Shown one piece after another: positions 45,376-56,168 of a DNA stretch of 64,000 nt. The notes beneath the pieces were generated by a model. It had not been told where the DNA came from. It ran no database searches and worked only from the letters and a program-made list of their open reading frames with translations. Position 1 is the stretch's first letter, and each line of letters opens with the position of its first letter. Source of the stretch: Pseudopithomyces maydicus (lineage: Eukaryota > Ascomycota > Dothideomycetes > Pleosporales > Didymosphaeriaceae); assembly GCA_026873275.1 (NCBI GenBank), contig JANTUC010000015.1:992001-1056000 (forward strand), in the 5' to 3' direction. A program made the translations under genes and the position numbers.

Positions 45376-46014
45376 TTAGCCTACGAACGTCTCTCCTCCT
45401 GTTCCCGGGCAATCGGGAAATTTTCTCCTGATGACGGTCTTGTGGCTGTTCAGTTCTTTACTGCGATCGAGTAGCATCATCTCGCAATGTTCTGTGTGAG
45501 CCCAGTTTCCCACATAGCTGTCAAGTGGCTTTCCATTCAGAACTGCCCTGTGCATCTTTCTCCACATATATGTGCAGTGATATAGATGATACTCCCACGA
45601 GACGTTAAGCTCGGCGTATTGTCCAGAGGAGATATCGTCAATCGTGAGGGGAGTATTGACGGTAGATTCCGAAGTATGGGGCAACCACCATGTCCAGTTC
45701 TTCAAACCAAGGAACTCATCCATGAGAGGTCCGTCAAAGCAAGATGATCGTGACCAAGTGAATGACATGACATCAAAATGACAGCCAAGTGAACGTGCTT
45801 CATCACTAGATCTCCCGCAGTTGGCTGCTGAGGGTGTTCGTACTTGAGTGGCGAGAAATGCGGCAGAGACGAACAGCGCGAGAATAGTTGTGTATAGTGA
45901 GAGAACCCAAGGTCGAGGGCATTTGCTCCTCGAAGCTGGAGAGGCTGAACTCAAATCGGCGTTGGAAGAAGATCGAGATAAAAGGGATGAATAGGCGTAC
46001 GTGTCGTGTGCCAT
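45376..46014 (-). CDS. UstYa-like (DUF3328-related) type II membrane protein with two HxxHC motifs
   Basis: A single exon of 212 residues. A cytosolic Ser-rich N-terminus of about 35 residues precedes one membrane helix (VLSLYTTILALFVSAAFLA, about 37-55). The luminal part shows GCHFDVMSFTW, then YHLYHCTYMWRKMHRA and, about 30 residues later, WAHTEHCEMM. HLYHC and HTEHC are the paired HxxHC motifs that define the UstYa family, whose members oxidatively cyclise ribosomal peptides in ustiloxin-type pathways. The overall sequence differs clearly from the second family member at 46779, and the two motifs are close together, so it may belong to a shorter subgroup. It is transcribed divergently from that gene and lies 1.15 kb upstream of the precursor. 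Function in peptide modification is inferred from motif and location. Confidence 0.78.
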   Translation of the reverse strand: MAHDTYAYSSLLSRSSSNADLSSASPASRSKCPRPWVLSLYTTILALFVSAAFLATQVRTPSAANCGRSSDEARSLGCHFDVMSFTWSRSSCFDGPLMDEFLGLKNWTWWLPHTSESTVNTPLTIDDISSGQYAELNVSWEYHLYHCTYMWRKMHRAVLNGKPLDSYVGNWAHTEHCEMMLLDRSKELNSHKTVIRRKFPDCPGTGGETFVG

Positions 46015-46778
46015 TTTTCATGCAAGGTACTGGTACAATCAACAAACTCAAGAGGTGCTGTAGGAGATGACCATGGAAAGACATAGCAAATTTTCGTTAT
46101 CCTCTCTCGATGGCTCCGTGCTAGCCAGCGCGGTGGCGAAATAAGCTGCATCAATAATGGATTTGAGTCTTGACTGTAAACATCAAATTGAAGAAATGGG
46201 ACCCCATATGAGCGGGCTCCACTATACTCGGCTTGGAAGGCAATAATGCATGGGATTATTTTAGTTTTTTGACCCACCAGTGCCTATCAAGAATGGCTGA
46301 ATGCTTATTCACCGAACACTCAGATGACGACTATTCCTACCATTTGCCTGCACTAAAGGCAAACAGGATTAAACTGGGAGACCTGAGTGACTCTAAAAGT
46401 ACGCTGGTTTTTCGCTAAAAAATTGGCCTTCCTTTTCAAGGCGTTCGCCCCACATGTGCTCGCAGACAAAATCCTTTGGCCCCTTCACTGTCATAGGTTG
46501 GAATACGGTCTAACGCTAAGCATTGCATCGGAGTTGACTGAGAGGCTTGTAGAGACCTGAAAGATCCCTGGAATGAGCTTATCGTGACGGAAACACCGAT
46601 GGCAACAACAGGGAGTGACCAGATGCAGTTTAGCGCAGAGTGATAAGAAATATCCGAGGGATGGGGCAGCTTGTACCACGATTTCTGTCCGCTCCAACAG
46701 CATCTACTGAGGATTTCCGGCTCACTCAAAATCACGGTATATTTTTATAGCATAGTTTCTTTCGTTTCATAGACAGCG
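46015..46778. promoter_or_regulatory. Divergent promoter region of the two UstYa-like genes
   Basis: This 764-bp stretch separates the two head-to-head UstYa-like genes, an arrangement that favours co-expression. A TATA-like TATATTTTTATAG lies about 30 bp before the start at 46779. No shared palindromic operator with the precursor promoter was found by eye. Confidence 0.5.
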
Positions 46779-47760
46779 ATGCATTCTATAACGGACTCAT
46801 ACCATTCCAGGTCATCTTTGGATAGCGGCGACCTGGAAAGCGAGAAAGAAGAACTTTTGATACATCCAACCAGGAGAAATACTCATGGAAGAACATTGAT
46901 CTGCATTTTGGCTTGTTCATTGGCCGTTTCTATTGCTGTAAATGTTGGTCAGTTGTTGAGAGATCATTCTCTGAGCTCGCCCAGGCTATATTGTGAGAGC
47001 TCAAATGCAACAACCATGAATCATGTGGATTGCTGACCAAAATCAGCTCCCGCCAACGAGGTTTTGGAAGACGAGCTAGTGAATTTTGGTAGTTCCGTGA
47101 AAGGGACTGGATTTTCGGAATTCCAAGGTCCTCCGGATGAGAAGAACAACAAGCTCTGGCGGTCATTGTATGATGGTGTGCATTTGATTCCAAAAGCATA
47201 CGCCTTGTATCTGAGATTAACATATAGCAGACTCAATCGTAGGCATCCCGGCCTCAGACGCCCGTCTGCTTCCCAACAAAACAGCCTCTGCTACACCCTG
47301 GCTTGATGCCGAAAGCTCCAAATACGTTGTTCTGTTCAATGTATTTCACGATCTGCATTGCCTTCATCGCCTGCGACAGACTATTTACTTCTTTCACGAG
47401 CCGCAGTTCAACAGCACACATAACCCATACTCGCTCTATGAGGGCAACGTAACAGCAGCTTTACACGAAAGAGGTGGGAAGATGATCGATCTTAAGCACT
47501 CGGATCATTGCATTGAAATGCTTCGGCAGGCAGCAATGTGCCACAGCGACGTGACCCCGGTAGTTTACCAATATAGTGAAAAGACAGGAAAGTCAACTGG
47601 TAGAACGGGTGTATTGCATCAATGCAAGAACTTTTCAAAGTTACAGAACTGGGCAAGGCAGAGGACAGTGGACGTTCCTGATGTATGGGGAAGAGGTCCC
47701 GAGCTAGGTCTTTGCGGTGTGGATGATCCGGACACGTGTGTAGAGTCCAGCTTGTCGTGA
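46779..47760 (+). CDS. UstYa-family (DUF3328) oxidase
   Basis: Three exons, 46779-46992, 47047-47175 and 47243-47760, with introns of 54 nt (GTGAGA..ATCAG) and 67 nt (GTGTGC..CGTAG), give 286 residues. An N-terminal cytosolic tail of about 37 residues is followed by one membrane helix (TLICILACSLAVSIAVNVG). The luminal domain begins with the family block LYSPANEVLE and continues with GIPASDARLLPN. It carries FHDLHCLHRLRQTIYF and HSDHCIEMLRQAAMCHSD, the two HxxHC motifs of UstYa proteins, thought to bind a metal for oxidative cyclisation of ribosomal peptides. HQCKNF and WARQRTVD complete the domain, and its length equals typical UstYa proteins. With the KR-repeat precursor and the second HxxHC protein it forms a compact candidate pathway. 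Confidence 0.92.
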
Positions 47761-47958
47761 TGAAGAACAGTCAGGAGCCTCTACCCATGAATCTCCATGC
47801 ATGATGCAAAACTCTTCGGTCTTTTGGGCGCATTGTGACACTACTCTCTCAAAGATCAACCGAATCTTGATGTACAATTCGGTGGGAAACACAAATTGTA
47901 TTATTCAAATATCACATCCACATGACTTCCCCCTTGCATAACATTCCTAGAGAATTCT

Positions 47959-48852
47959 CTAAACGCTGCACGGACGTCCGTTCCAATTGATGGGTATATC
48001 GGATGATTTCCGGCCAGCCACCTTGTGCCCACTTATTGCAACGTCTTTCCAACCTTTTGCAGCGCATGTAATTGTCCCTTTGAATTTCCTGCAGTCGTTT
48101 CCCGAGAACACAAAATAGCCACGATCACCAATGAACTCTTCAGACCCTTCCAATTTCCCGTTCCATTGTAACCAAAACTTCGGTGCTCGGAAGCTGTTCT
48201 TTTCAAATTGTTGGAAGCGGCCGATCTTATCTTCGTCCTCCTCTCCATCCGCATCCGCATGGTCTTTTCTACTTTCCTCGCCGTTGAAGTCTCTTTCTAA
48301 CTCTTCCACTGCCGTGTCCAATGTAGTCCGACTTGCAGCTAATACCACGGCCGCTTTCAGCATCCCTGGAAAGTGTATCTCGCCGATAATGCCCTCTCCG
48401 CCTGGATTAAGACGATACAACTCTAGTGTGACTTCTCTTTCTGCACTTTGGTCCTCCTGGGACTTTTCCCAGGCAGCGCACTTGCAAGAATAGCTGGCAA
48501 ATGTTTGGTACACATCGAAGGGTCGGTTGCGGCGGGAATGCTTGCCTTGATGGACGCGATTATGCATGTGTCGCGAGCCAAAAGCAGCAGATTGCCATTC
48601 ATCATCCTCCATCGTATCGCGCTGCAACACCAGTGCAGCGTTTCCGTCTTTTTTTGTACTGTGAGTGTTGCTTTCAATGTCATTCTGGCTTACATATGCA
48701 ATGACGTCATACATTCCTTGACTGGTAGACGGTGCTGCAACCTCCGCATTTTCATGGCACACAACACGAGATAATGCGGGGAAAAGGACAAATGCGACTG
48801 GGGTCTCTTGTCGATTCGGCCTATCATGATGATACTGAAATTGTCTCTTCAT
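47959..48852 (-). CDS. Conserved-looking protein of unknown function, next to the UstYa gene
   Basis: A single frame of 297 residues with no signal peptide or membrane helix. The N-terminal part contains VAFVLFPALSRVVCHENAEV and a region of charged, low-complexity sequence (about 200-215, rich in Asp/Glu). The C-terminal third has an ordered pattern: FWLQWNGKL, GYFVFSGNDCRKFKGTITC and WNGRP, resembling a small beta-rich domain found in uncharacterised fungal proteins; I cannot name a family. It converges with the UstYa gene with a 198-bp spacer. A role in the peptide pathway is possible because of position only. The first Met (48852) is taken as the start; an upstream exon cannot be excluded. 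Confidence 0.6.
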   Translation of the reverse strand: MKRQFQYHHDRPNRQETPVAFVLFPALSRVVCHENAEVAAPSTSQGMYDVIAYVSQNDIESNTHSTKKDGNAALVLQRDTMEDDEWQSAAFGSRHMHNRVHQGKHSRRNRPFDVYQTFASYSCKCAAWEKSQEDQSAEREVTLELYRLNPGGEGIIGEIHFPGMLKAAVVLAASRTTLDTAVEELERDFNGEESRKDHADADGEEDEDKIGRFQQFEKNSFRAPKFWLQWNGKLEGSEEFIGDRGYFVFSGNDCRKFKGTITCAAKGWKDVAISGHKVAGRKSSDIPINWNGRPCSV

Positions 48853-49654
48853 TATTGCTCATCGAATACCTAGGCATTCCAAGATACTATCGCTTGGCAA
48901 ACACTTTAATTAAAGTGAAGCAAAGGATTGATGACCAGGGGAATAACGACAAGGAGCTTTTCCAGGGTTTTCCCTGGATTGCTGTGAACAGATCGAGTTT
49001 TATTGAAGTATAAGCCCAGGAGAACAGCATAATCTTATTAAGACAGAATCCGATCTCACCGATCGCTGCACTATACCTTACAGTGCCCAAACACCACCGT
49101 AGTGATACTAGAGATGATAAAACACTTCAATATGTGACCATTGACTTCCCCCACCCTTAAACTCGACTCCACCTTCACAATAAATCCTTCCATAGGCCGA
49201 TGTTACTGCCTCGTGTTGGTCTTCTACTATGGTCTTCGTCAGGTACAAAAGAAGCTCTCAGCCAGTTGGTCGTTATTTTCGCGAAACCCTGCTGCACGAT
49301 GCATAGTTTGAAGTATTAAGAAGATCAAATGCCAGAAGCGGTGCTGCCATCACACATGCTGGCATTTTGTGGCAGTTGACTAAAATTCGTTGCAATACAT
49401 CAATCATAACAAGCATGAGCTACCTGAAGGTCCCCGGCGGAACTGACTTGTACAATAATTCCACGCTGTTGTTCAGTCCCCAGATAGCCGAACGAATGTA
49501 GAAGAAGAGAACTGATAGTTCAAGCTTGATCCGAGGTTTACCGAAACCTATCCGAGTTCCAACCCTTGATCGCGAGCAATGAAAGCTAAAGAATGACCGT
49601 TTGCCAAACCTCCTCCCCTGCCGACAGATTTATTACCGCGCTCCTAGCATCTCT
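48853..49654. other. Intergenic, no supported gene
   Basis: An 800-bp AT-rich stretch between the starts and ends of neighbouring minus-strand genes. Short frames here lack any signature. Confidence 0.45.
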
Positions 49655-50137
49655 CTAAGACGCGCTTGGGGTAGGAGCATCGGGTGCAGTTGGGTCGACG
49701 GGCTCACCCGGCTCGCCAGACACCATGCATGCAAGGAAGCAAGGAGGGAAAGCTTCCGGGGCGAGAGCGGCACATGCAAGAACGCAGAGAGCAGGCTAGA
49801 TTATATCAGCATATGGTAGATGTCATGTCGTAGAATCAGTAGGGCGCTTACAGCTTGTCCACCGGTCTTTGATTTGACAGTCAACAGTCAGCTCTGGTCA
49901 CCAAGTGTAGAATGACGGAGCGCCAGGTCTTATTCTTACCCTCTTCTCGAGATCCGCAACTATTTCATCGCGAGCACGAAGAGCAGCCACCTAAGAACAC
50001 CAAGCCTTAGTATACAATCCCTACTATGATCAATCCATCGGCGTCAAACTCACGGCTTCGGGGTTGGCGGCTGGGGCAGCAACGATCAAAGTGGCAGCAA
50101 AGCCAAGAATAGTGGCAACGAATACTTTAGCGTACAT
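49655..50137 (-). CDS. Small secreted protein with paired CxxxC motifs, four exons
   Basis: Four exons, all phase 0: 50054-50137, 49940-49990, 49852-49866 and 49655-49795. The introns are 63, 73 and 56 nt, each GT-AG (GTGAGT, GTAAGA, GTAAGC). The product has 96 residues: a signal peptide (MYAKVFVATILGFAATLIVA), a short propeptide ending in a Kex2-like LEKR (42-45), then the mature part TGGQAPALCVLACAALAPEA and FPPCFLACMVSGEPGEPVD. Two CxxxC pairs suggest a helical hairpin held by two disulfides. The tail is Pro/Ala/Asp-rich. The third exon is only 15 nt. The consistent phase, consensus splice sites and meaningful signal peptide argue for a real gene although no single frame exceeds 50 codons. 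It could be an effector, an antimicrobial peptide or a second processed peptide. No family name can be given. Confidence 0.68.
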
Positions 50138-52320
50138 CCTGATAGAAAGATGAAGTATCGTATGTAGTATTCAATGGATTGTTTTTTGAATCAAAGAGCT
50201 GACCGAGAATGATGGCTGTGTGCTGAGGAATCTAGGTAGAGGATCAACGGGCTTTTATATTGTTCTACGAGACGCCATGTCTGCCTCAGGTTCTGTCATT
50301 TGACATTTGGATTTCGGTAATCAGGGCATCGTATGTTCTAGATGCATCATCCAATACATCTGTGTTGCATTTGGCTGCTGACCTTTTCATCCTGTTTTGG
50401 CTGCAGTCACTCCCTTGCCCATCTGGCTGACTTTACGGGCCCTATCACGGCAACTCCACACTCTAGTCACACTCGCTAGCCCTGGATGAAGGATCTGGGG
50501 GACGTTCTGACATGCCTGATGGTGTTAGCCTAAGCCTGCAGACATGGATTGACTGTTCTGGTTCGAAGCGGATTGATACATTGTAGGATGGTTGTAATGT
50601 GTCTCGTGCTTGCTCTAACATTGTCGTAAGATTGGTGATAGCTACAGAGCGTTCAATATCTCAATCAGGCTGCCTGGCTGGGCTCATTCAGTGAATGATA
50701 GTACAGTATGCAAGGGGCAGCCAGTGATCCTACGCAGGAACACGAGATTGAGCCCTACGAGTCATTCTCCTGTCTTTCGTTGGTGCTTACGATGGATAAA
50801 GTACATTATGTAATTCGCTTGATTAAGACATCGTTCCTGGGTTACAGAATAGTAGCTCTTTCAGAACGCCAATGTCTTACCATTCTATCAGCTCTGATGA
50901 GTGATACAAGATTATCGTACGAGTTCTTTGGGGCACAGTATAAGCAGTGTTCTTACTTCGGAAACTTCTCGGTCGAATTATGCCCAATGGCCATAATCCT
51001 GCCAAGTCTGGGTAAGAGCAAATAGTCCACAACTAGCTACAAAACGCCAATGTTACGATTATAGCCTAGACTAATGCTTCCTGTCTGCAAGCCAACCTGT
51101 CCAAGATCAGTGTCTGACATTAGTGAGTTTCCCTGGGAAAGCGAGGGTGGCGTTAATTTGTGTGCAAGAGCAGCTAGTGAGAGGACTAAGGCGGTCAAGG
51201 TGTAGAAAAATCCTTCATGGTAATCGGGAACTTCCGAAAAGATGATTCAGAGCATCCCTCAACGCACCAAGTCTCGTGTTCGAGAATTCGTACCACACCC
51301 TTCAGCTTAGGTGCCCGAGTACTACCTTTCACCAAATGACTACGTGTGGATATTACAGGCAGAAACATGCAGACTGTTGTATCTCCCAATTGTTGAAACA
51401 TCCAACAAGCCTCAGACTCTCTCTGCCGTGGTGCGCAGCTGCAGTAAAACGACCTAAGGTCCGCAGGATTTTCTTTCTGCGCCACTTCACTAGAAAAATG
51501 CGCCTGGACCCCATTTACAGTTTCTGCCACCAACAGGACAAATTACCGCAGCTCCTGTGATTTCTTTCCTCTGCTTGGATAGTGCTGTGGGGGCTTTATC
51601 ACGTGAAATCTCAACAAGCATGGATCTTCCCCGCTTTCTCACTGTGCCGGATTTAAGGCGAATCAGAGAAGACATTATGGTAGGGGTATGCAGGTCACAC
51701 CACATGATCTGATTTGATGCGGGGACTTGATCGCAAAGACATTTCGGGCGAGTACGCAGTAGACCATACAGGAGAGTTTGCTTAACGACGTCCCGTGAGC
51801 ATTGGCTCGAAAGATACTATATCGGTCATCCATACTCACCGTGTTCATTACTATCCGATAAAATCATACGATTAGAGTTTGCCAATTATTGTGCAAGGAT
51901 CCAACAATCACCAAGAAGATTGGATGAAGTGAGCGCCCCAGGAACACCCATTACTTTAGCAGGAATAGGGCAGTGAAAATTAATACAAGCATGGCTTAGA
52001 CATTACCCTATGACTCTACATGATTTGCGATGGAAATCGTCTTCATGGACAAGACGAAAACAATGTTCTGATATCGGTGGACCCGGTGAGTCTAGCAATT
52101 GTTAAACACGAGGTTTCAAGGTACGCTTCGCTTATGGCTTCACTTCGTGTAACGGTAATCAGGCCGACAGATGAGGTGAGGCGTTTTCTTGATCAGCAGG
52201 GCTGAGAACTATGACTGATTTCAATGACAAGCAAACATAGCCACAGGTTCTTTTGTTTAAAAAAACCAGCCTCAGAGCGAATCCCCACGACGAATATCTG
52301 GCTCTCCGAAATCCTGCGCA
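50138..52320. other. 2.2-kb intergenic region
   Basis: No gene was recognised. Frames at 50708-51025, 51195-51533, 51490-51705 and 52020-52205 have no domains or codon-use support. The right end holds the sedolisin promoter. Confidence 0.45.
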
Positions 52321-54269
52321 ATGGTTCTGAACTCGTGCTTCTATTTTCTTTTTCTCATACAATTAGTGAGTGTTGGAGCCCGAAATCTACGTCAGATACA
52401 TCCTACTGGCAGGTCTCAATGGATCCGGGGAAAGAAGGCTGCACCGGGCCAACTAGTCAGCGTAACGATTGGACTGACCTTGCAGCAAACCGACTCAGCA
52501 ATTGCAGCCCTTCAGGATATCTCAGACCCCATTTCGAAACGCTATGGCCAGACTTGGACCCCACAAGAAGTTGTTGACGCCTTCAAACCTAGTAAAGAAA
52601 ATTTCTCATCGGTGCTGCGGTGGCTTCGTGACTCCAGAATCATCGTTTTTGGCTCGCGGCTGTCACAAGACGGCGGCTATCTAGATTTGGAAATGTCAGT
52701 GGCTGATGCAAGTCGCTTGTTGAACACAACTTTTCATCAATTTTCTGAGAAGGTGGACTCGGTACAGAGACGAGTCTCTGATGTTAGGATCAGCTGTGAC
52801 ACGTATGACATTCCAGAATCCATATTTCCTGTCATCGATTACGTCTCTGCAGTCGGTACTATCCCGTCATCCACACGTGATGAGCAAGAGGTCCCATCGG
52901 CTGAGGTTCCTCCCTCGTCTAAGGTAGCAGCTCCTGCTGCCGCCAATGTTAGCTGTTCCAGATTTAATGCTCCCACCTGCCTGCGGAAGAGGTACAACAT
53001 ACCGGATGGACCTATTGATGTTCATCCAGAAAACTCATTAGGTGTATTCCAACAATCTTGGGTGACATGGTTGGGAAAGGATCTAGATATGTTCTTTGGG
53101 CTGTTCGACACAAGTCTCGTAAGTCATGCTTCGTATTCAAATGAACGCCTCTGAACATTGATCAGATAGGCACACGGCCCAATGTTGTTCCCGTCAATGG
53201 AGGGTTTATGCAGAACACAACACAAATCTGGCCCTTCAATCTAGAGCCCAACCTTGATTTCGAATACACAATGACGCTGGCTGCTCCGCAGACAATCGAT
53301 AACATACAAGTTGGCGACATGTACCAGATTGGAAACTTCAATAATATGCTTGCGGCATTCGATAAGTACTACTGTAATAGCTTAGATCATACGATTGATC
53401 CAAGCTTTCCAAACCCCGTACTCGGACCAGGAGGCTATCCAAACAAGACAGACTGCGGGACAATCAAGCCACCAAAAGTCCTATCCATCTCGTATGCAAA
53501 CAGTGAAGCGAATTTCCCCAAAGAATACCTCGAAAGGCAGTGCCTGGAGTACCTAAAGCTTGGTCTTATGGGTGTGACGGTCATTGTATCAAGTGGAGAT
53601 TGGGGACCAGGTAGTGGTGTCGCCCCAGGAGTTTGCATCGACCCCCAAACCGGCGTCACCAACGCAACCTCCGGCAAGTTCAGTCCGAGCTGGCCCGCAG
53701 CTTGCCCTTGGGTCACAACGGTTGGCGGTGTGCAAAAGAGCAAGGGCACCAGTCCGGAGGAGGTATGGTTGCGCAACCAGAGCTCTGGTGTGGTATCTTC
53801 ATCTGGAGGTGGCTTCAGCTGTCACTTCAACTCTCCCTTCTACCAAAAGCGGCAAGTAAGCGAGTATGGAACCAAAGAGAAGCCCCATCTTACTACTATA
53901 CAAGCTCAAGGCCAGTTCGACTCTTCGAAACGTGGGTACCCTGACATCGCTCTGCTTGCTGACGACTATCTTGTTGCCTTATATCAGGCATGGACTACCG
54001 CTCATGGAACATCAGCTGGTCCTCCAGTCTTTGCATCTATGATCTCATTGATCAACAATGAGCGCTTACACATGGGAAAGAGGACTGTGGGGTTTATAAA
54101 CCCTGTCCTGTATAAGCATAGTGAGACCTTTACCGATGTAGTGAGCGGATACAGTAGTGGGTGCGGTGTAGATACGGCCTACAGGGCATCAAATGGCTGG
54201 GATGCAGTGACAGGACTTGGAAGCCCGGATTTTGAGAGCTTGAGAAAGGTGTTCATAAGACTTCCTTGA
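52321..54269 (+). CDS. Secreted sedolisin (peptidase S53, tripeptidyl-peptidase type)
   Basis: Two exons, 52321-53118 and 53166-54269, with a 47-nt intron (GTAAGT..ATCAG), give 633 residues. The N-terminus MVLNSCFYFLFLIQLVSVGA is a signal peptide. A prodomain (about 40-190) of the Pro-kumamolisin type follows, with GLTLQQTDSAIAAL and YGQTWTPQEV. The catalytic domain has Glu293 and Asp297 in LEPNLD, spaced four residues as required, the oxyanion Asp411 in VSSGDWGPG and the nucleophile Ser549 in HGTSAGPPV. The calcium site near the C-terminus (FTDVVSGYSSGC, then WDAVTGLGSPDF) is intact. These acid peptidases release tripeptides or act as endopeptidases in acidic environments. GTSAG replaces the common GTSAS. 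Alternative starts upstream are unlikely given the signal peptide. Confidence 0.93.
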
Positions 54270-54990
54270 GGGGCAAGCTCACATTGAGCATCAGAAATAA
54301 TCTGTATGCAGTTCTATAGCTTTGCAAAATCTATAAATGTCTTTGTATGTATATACCCTAAGTATGATGTCCCATCTCGCGTGCTTTGGTCTCGCCGCAC
54401 GTTTGAATTCCAAACAATCTTACTATGTGTGTCGAATGCAACGAAGCACAGTATTCTATATTTTTCTTGATTCAGTCCCAGTTCTCTCATGGGATCTTTC
54501 TATTGTTTCAGTGATCATGTTTTAAGATGTAGAAACGAACCCCTTCGCCTATTTGCGTGGCGCTAAATGTCTAGTTATATCACTTGATATTTTTTTTGCG
54601 ACATTTCATTTCCGGTGAGCGCTTCCTTGCGCGAAGGTCGAATATGAGATGAAAAAGCAGCGTCAACCATAGATTGTCGACGCTGTCCTTAGTTTTCCTT
54701 TACAAGGAAGACAGCAAGTTTCGCTTGAAAGTGTTTTATCAAGCGATTCGGATTTTTGCCATAGAGAAAATTCGGATAACCCCGGTACGGTTGTAGCCGC
54801 ATAGCCAAGCCAGGCATTTATGGAAGGAAATAGCGAAACAAGCCAACTCCGAGACGATTGCGCAGATGAACACGCCCTGGGTTTACTGCTCCATGCGTTC
54901 TGCTTCGAATTCGAAAATGATCTGACTTCCGATTCATGGCACCCAGACCGTTGCTAGTCCAAAACGATGCTTCTAATAAAGGGACCTGAA
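54270..54990. other. Convergent intergenic with a row of hairpins
   Basis: This 720-bp stretch lies between two 3' ends. Three perfect stems sit within 90 bp: 54658-54664 with 54679-54685, 54695-54700 with 54704-54709, and 54721-54728 with 54739-54746. No coding sequence was seen. Confidence 0.5.
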
Positions 54991-56168
54991 TCACCTCTTC
55001 TTAGGATGTCTTCGCCGCCGTTGGTGCAGTGGTGTAGCTTCCTGCCGTCGCTTTGCCCCATCTTTGCCCCGATCAGCATCCAACACCCCCTTTGATGCCT
55101 CAATTGCTGTCTCGGTATTTTCGTCTGGTTCTGCGACGGTGGAACAGATCTCTTGTACTGCTTCTCTTTCCGGCAAAAGTGAGCCCTGTTGACTGGTGCC
55201 CAGCACTCTTGCTTCCTTTAGCATAAGCGGCTGATCAGCCCATCCAAGCTTTGACATGGCGACCTCCCACCAACCAGGCGTGGGGGGAATCCACTGCCCG
55301 ATGTCCAATAAATACTTTTTCTGGTCTTCGGGCAAGTTCATCCAAACAAACGGTTTGTTACTGTTTACCCTTCCTTCCATAACAAAATCTCCGATCTCCT
55401 CAGGGATCTTCAGTGCTTCCACGATGATGATGGGTTCATATGCCGGAATCAGGAGATGAAGCATAACGGGTCGTACCGAACGTCCTTGCTTATATGCCCT
55501 GCGTTCACGATCTCGGTGGATATAACGTCGCGCCGCGACCATGAAGCTGAAAGCGGTGTCGATCTGGTTTGTGTATCCACAAAATGCTGGTCCCAATGGC
55601 CGGGCCTCGAGTAGATGGTAGAACTTCGGATACCAATCATTGTCTGGATGATAGACAAAGAACCAGTGTTCGTAGTTAGGATCATCGGACGTGGTACCCA
55701 GTCGCTCACTGACCATTTCGTACACATACTGCGGAAAATCCTTCTGGGCGATCAGGGCTGTTTGCGCCGCAAGAGCTGTTGATATGTCTTTCAGGCGAGC
55801 AGCTATTAGCTGTAGCGCCTGAACTCCTTGGTAGGTAAGGACTACGTTAGCTCCGATACCAACTGTCGTAGCGATCGTGTTGAAAGTAGTGAGAAGCTTG
55901 ACAGTGTCGCAAAGGATTTCCCCATGACCTGCATGGTAGGAATGAAAGATTCGACGCGATCGACTATCCTGGAAGCCTTGGGAATAAACTCATTGAGATG
56001 TCCGGATGTTTCGTTTGCGTTGTACATCAACTCGCCAGCTTGGAAGATTCCCTCAACCGCCTGTACGCTCTTGACGAGCGGAGACACGTGCCCCGCTGCT
56101 CTGGCGGCATGTCGAACAGTCTTCGACGCGAACAGTGAAGATAGGACAGAGGTTCTATTGGAGCTCAT
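54991..56168 (-). CDS. Fungal-specific protein of unknown function with a basic tail; one apparent frameshift
   Basis: Read from the Met at 56168, the frame runs through VSPLVKSVQAVEGIFQAGEL and DRVESFIPTMQVMG and then goes off into an unlikely tail. Adding one G to the GGGG run at about 55917-55923 connects it to DTVKLLTTFNTIATTVGIG, VVLTYQGVQALQLIAARLKD and the long downstream frame, giving about 392 residues. The central part (FFVYHPDNDWYPKFYHLLE, FCGYTNQIDTAF, LHLLIPAYEPI, IPEEIGDFVMEGRVNSN) is ordered and resembles a family restricted to filamentous fungi that I recognise but cannot assign a function to. The TVGIGANVVLTYQGV stretch is a weak hydrophobic segment. The C-terminus is highly basic (RRRRHPKKR), possibly a nuclear signal. 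Without the correction, two incomplete frames remain. Confidence 0.68.

Noticed and set aside
50708..52205. Several frames of 60-110 codons upstream of the sedolisin
   Set aside because: No signatures and no plausible splicing into a longer product.
55891..55922. 32-nt GT-AG stretch (GTCATG..TCAAG) that would restore the frame of the 55-kb gene
   Set aside because: Shorter than any functional fungal intron in this window (minimum about 45 nt), with a poor donor; a 1-nt indel in GGGG is simpler.
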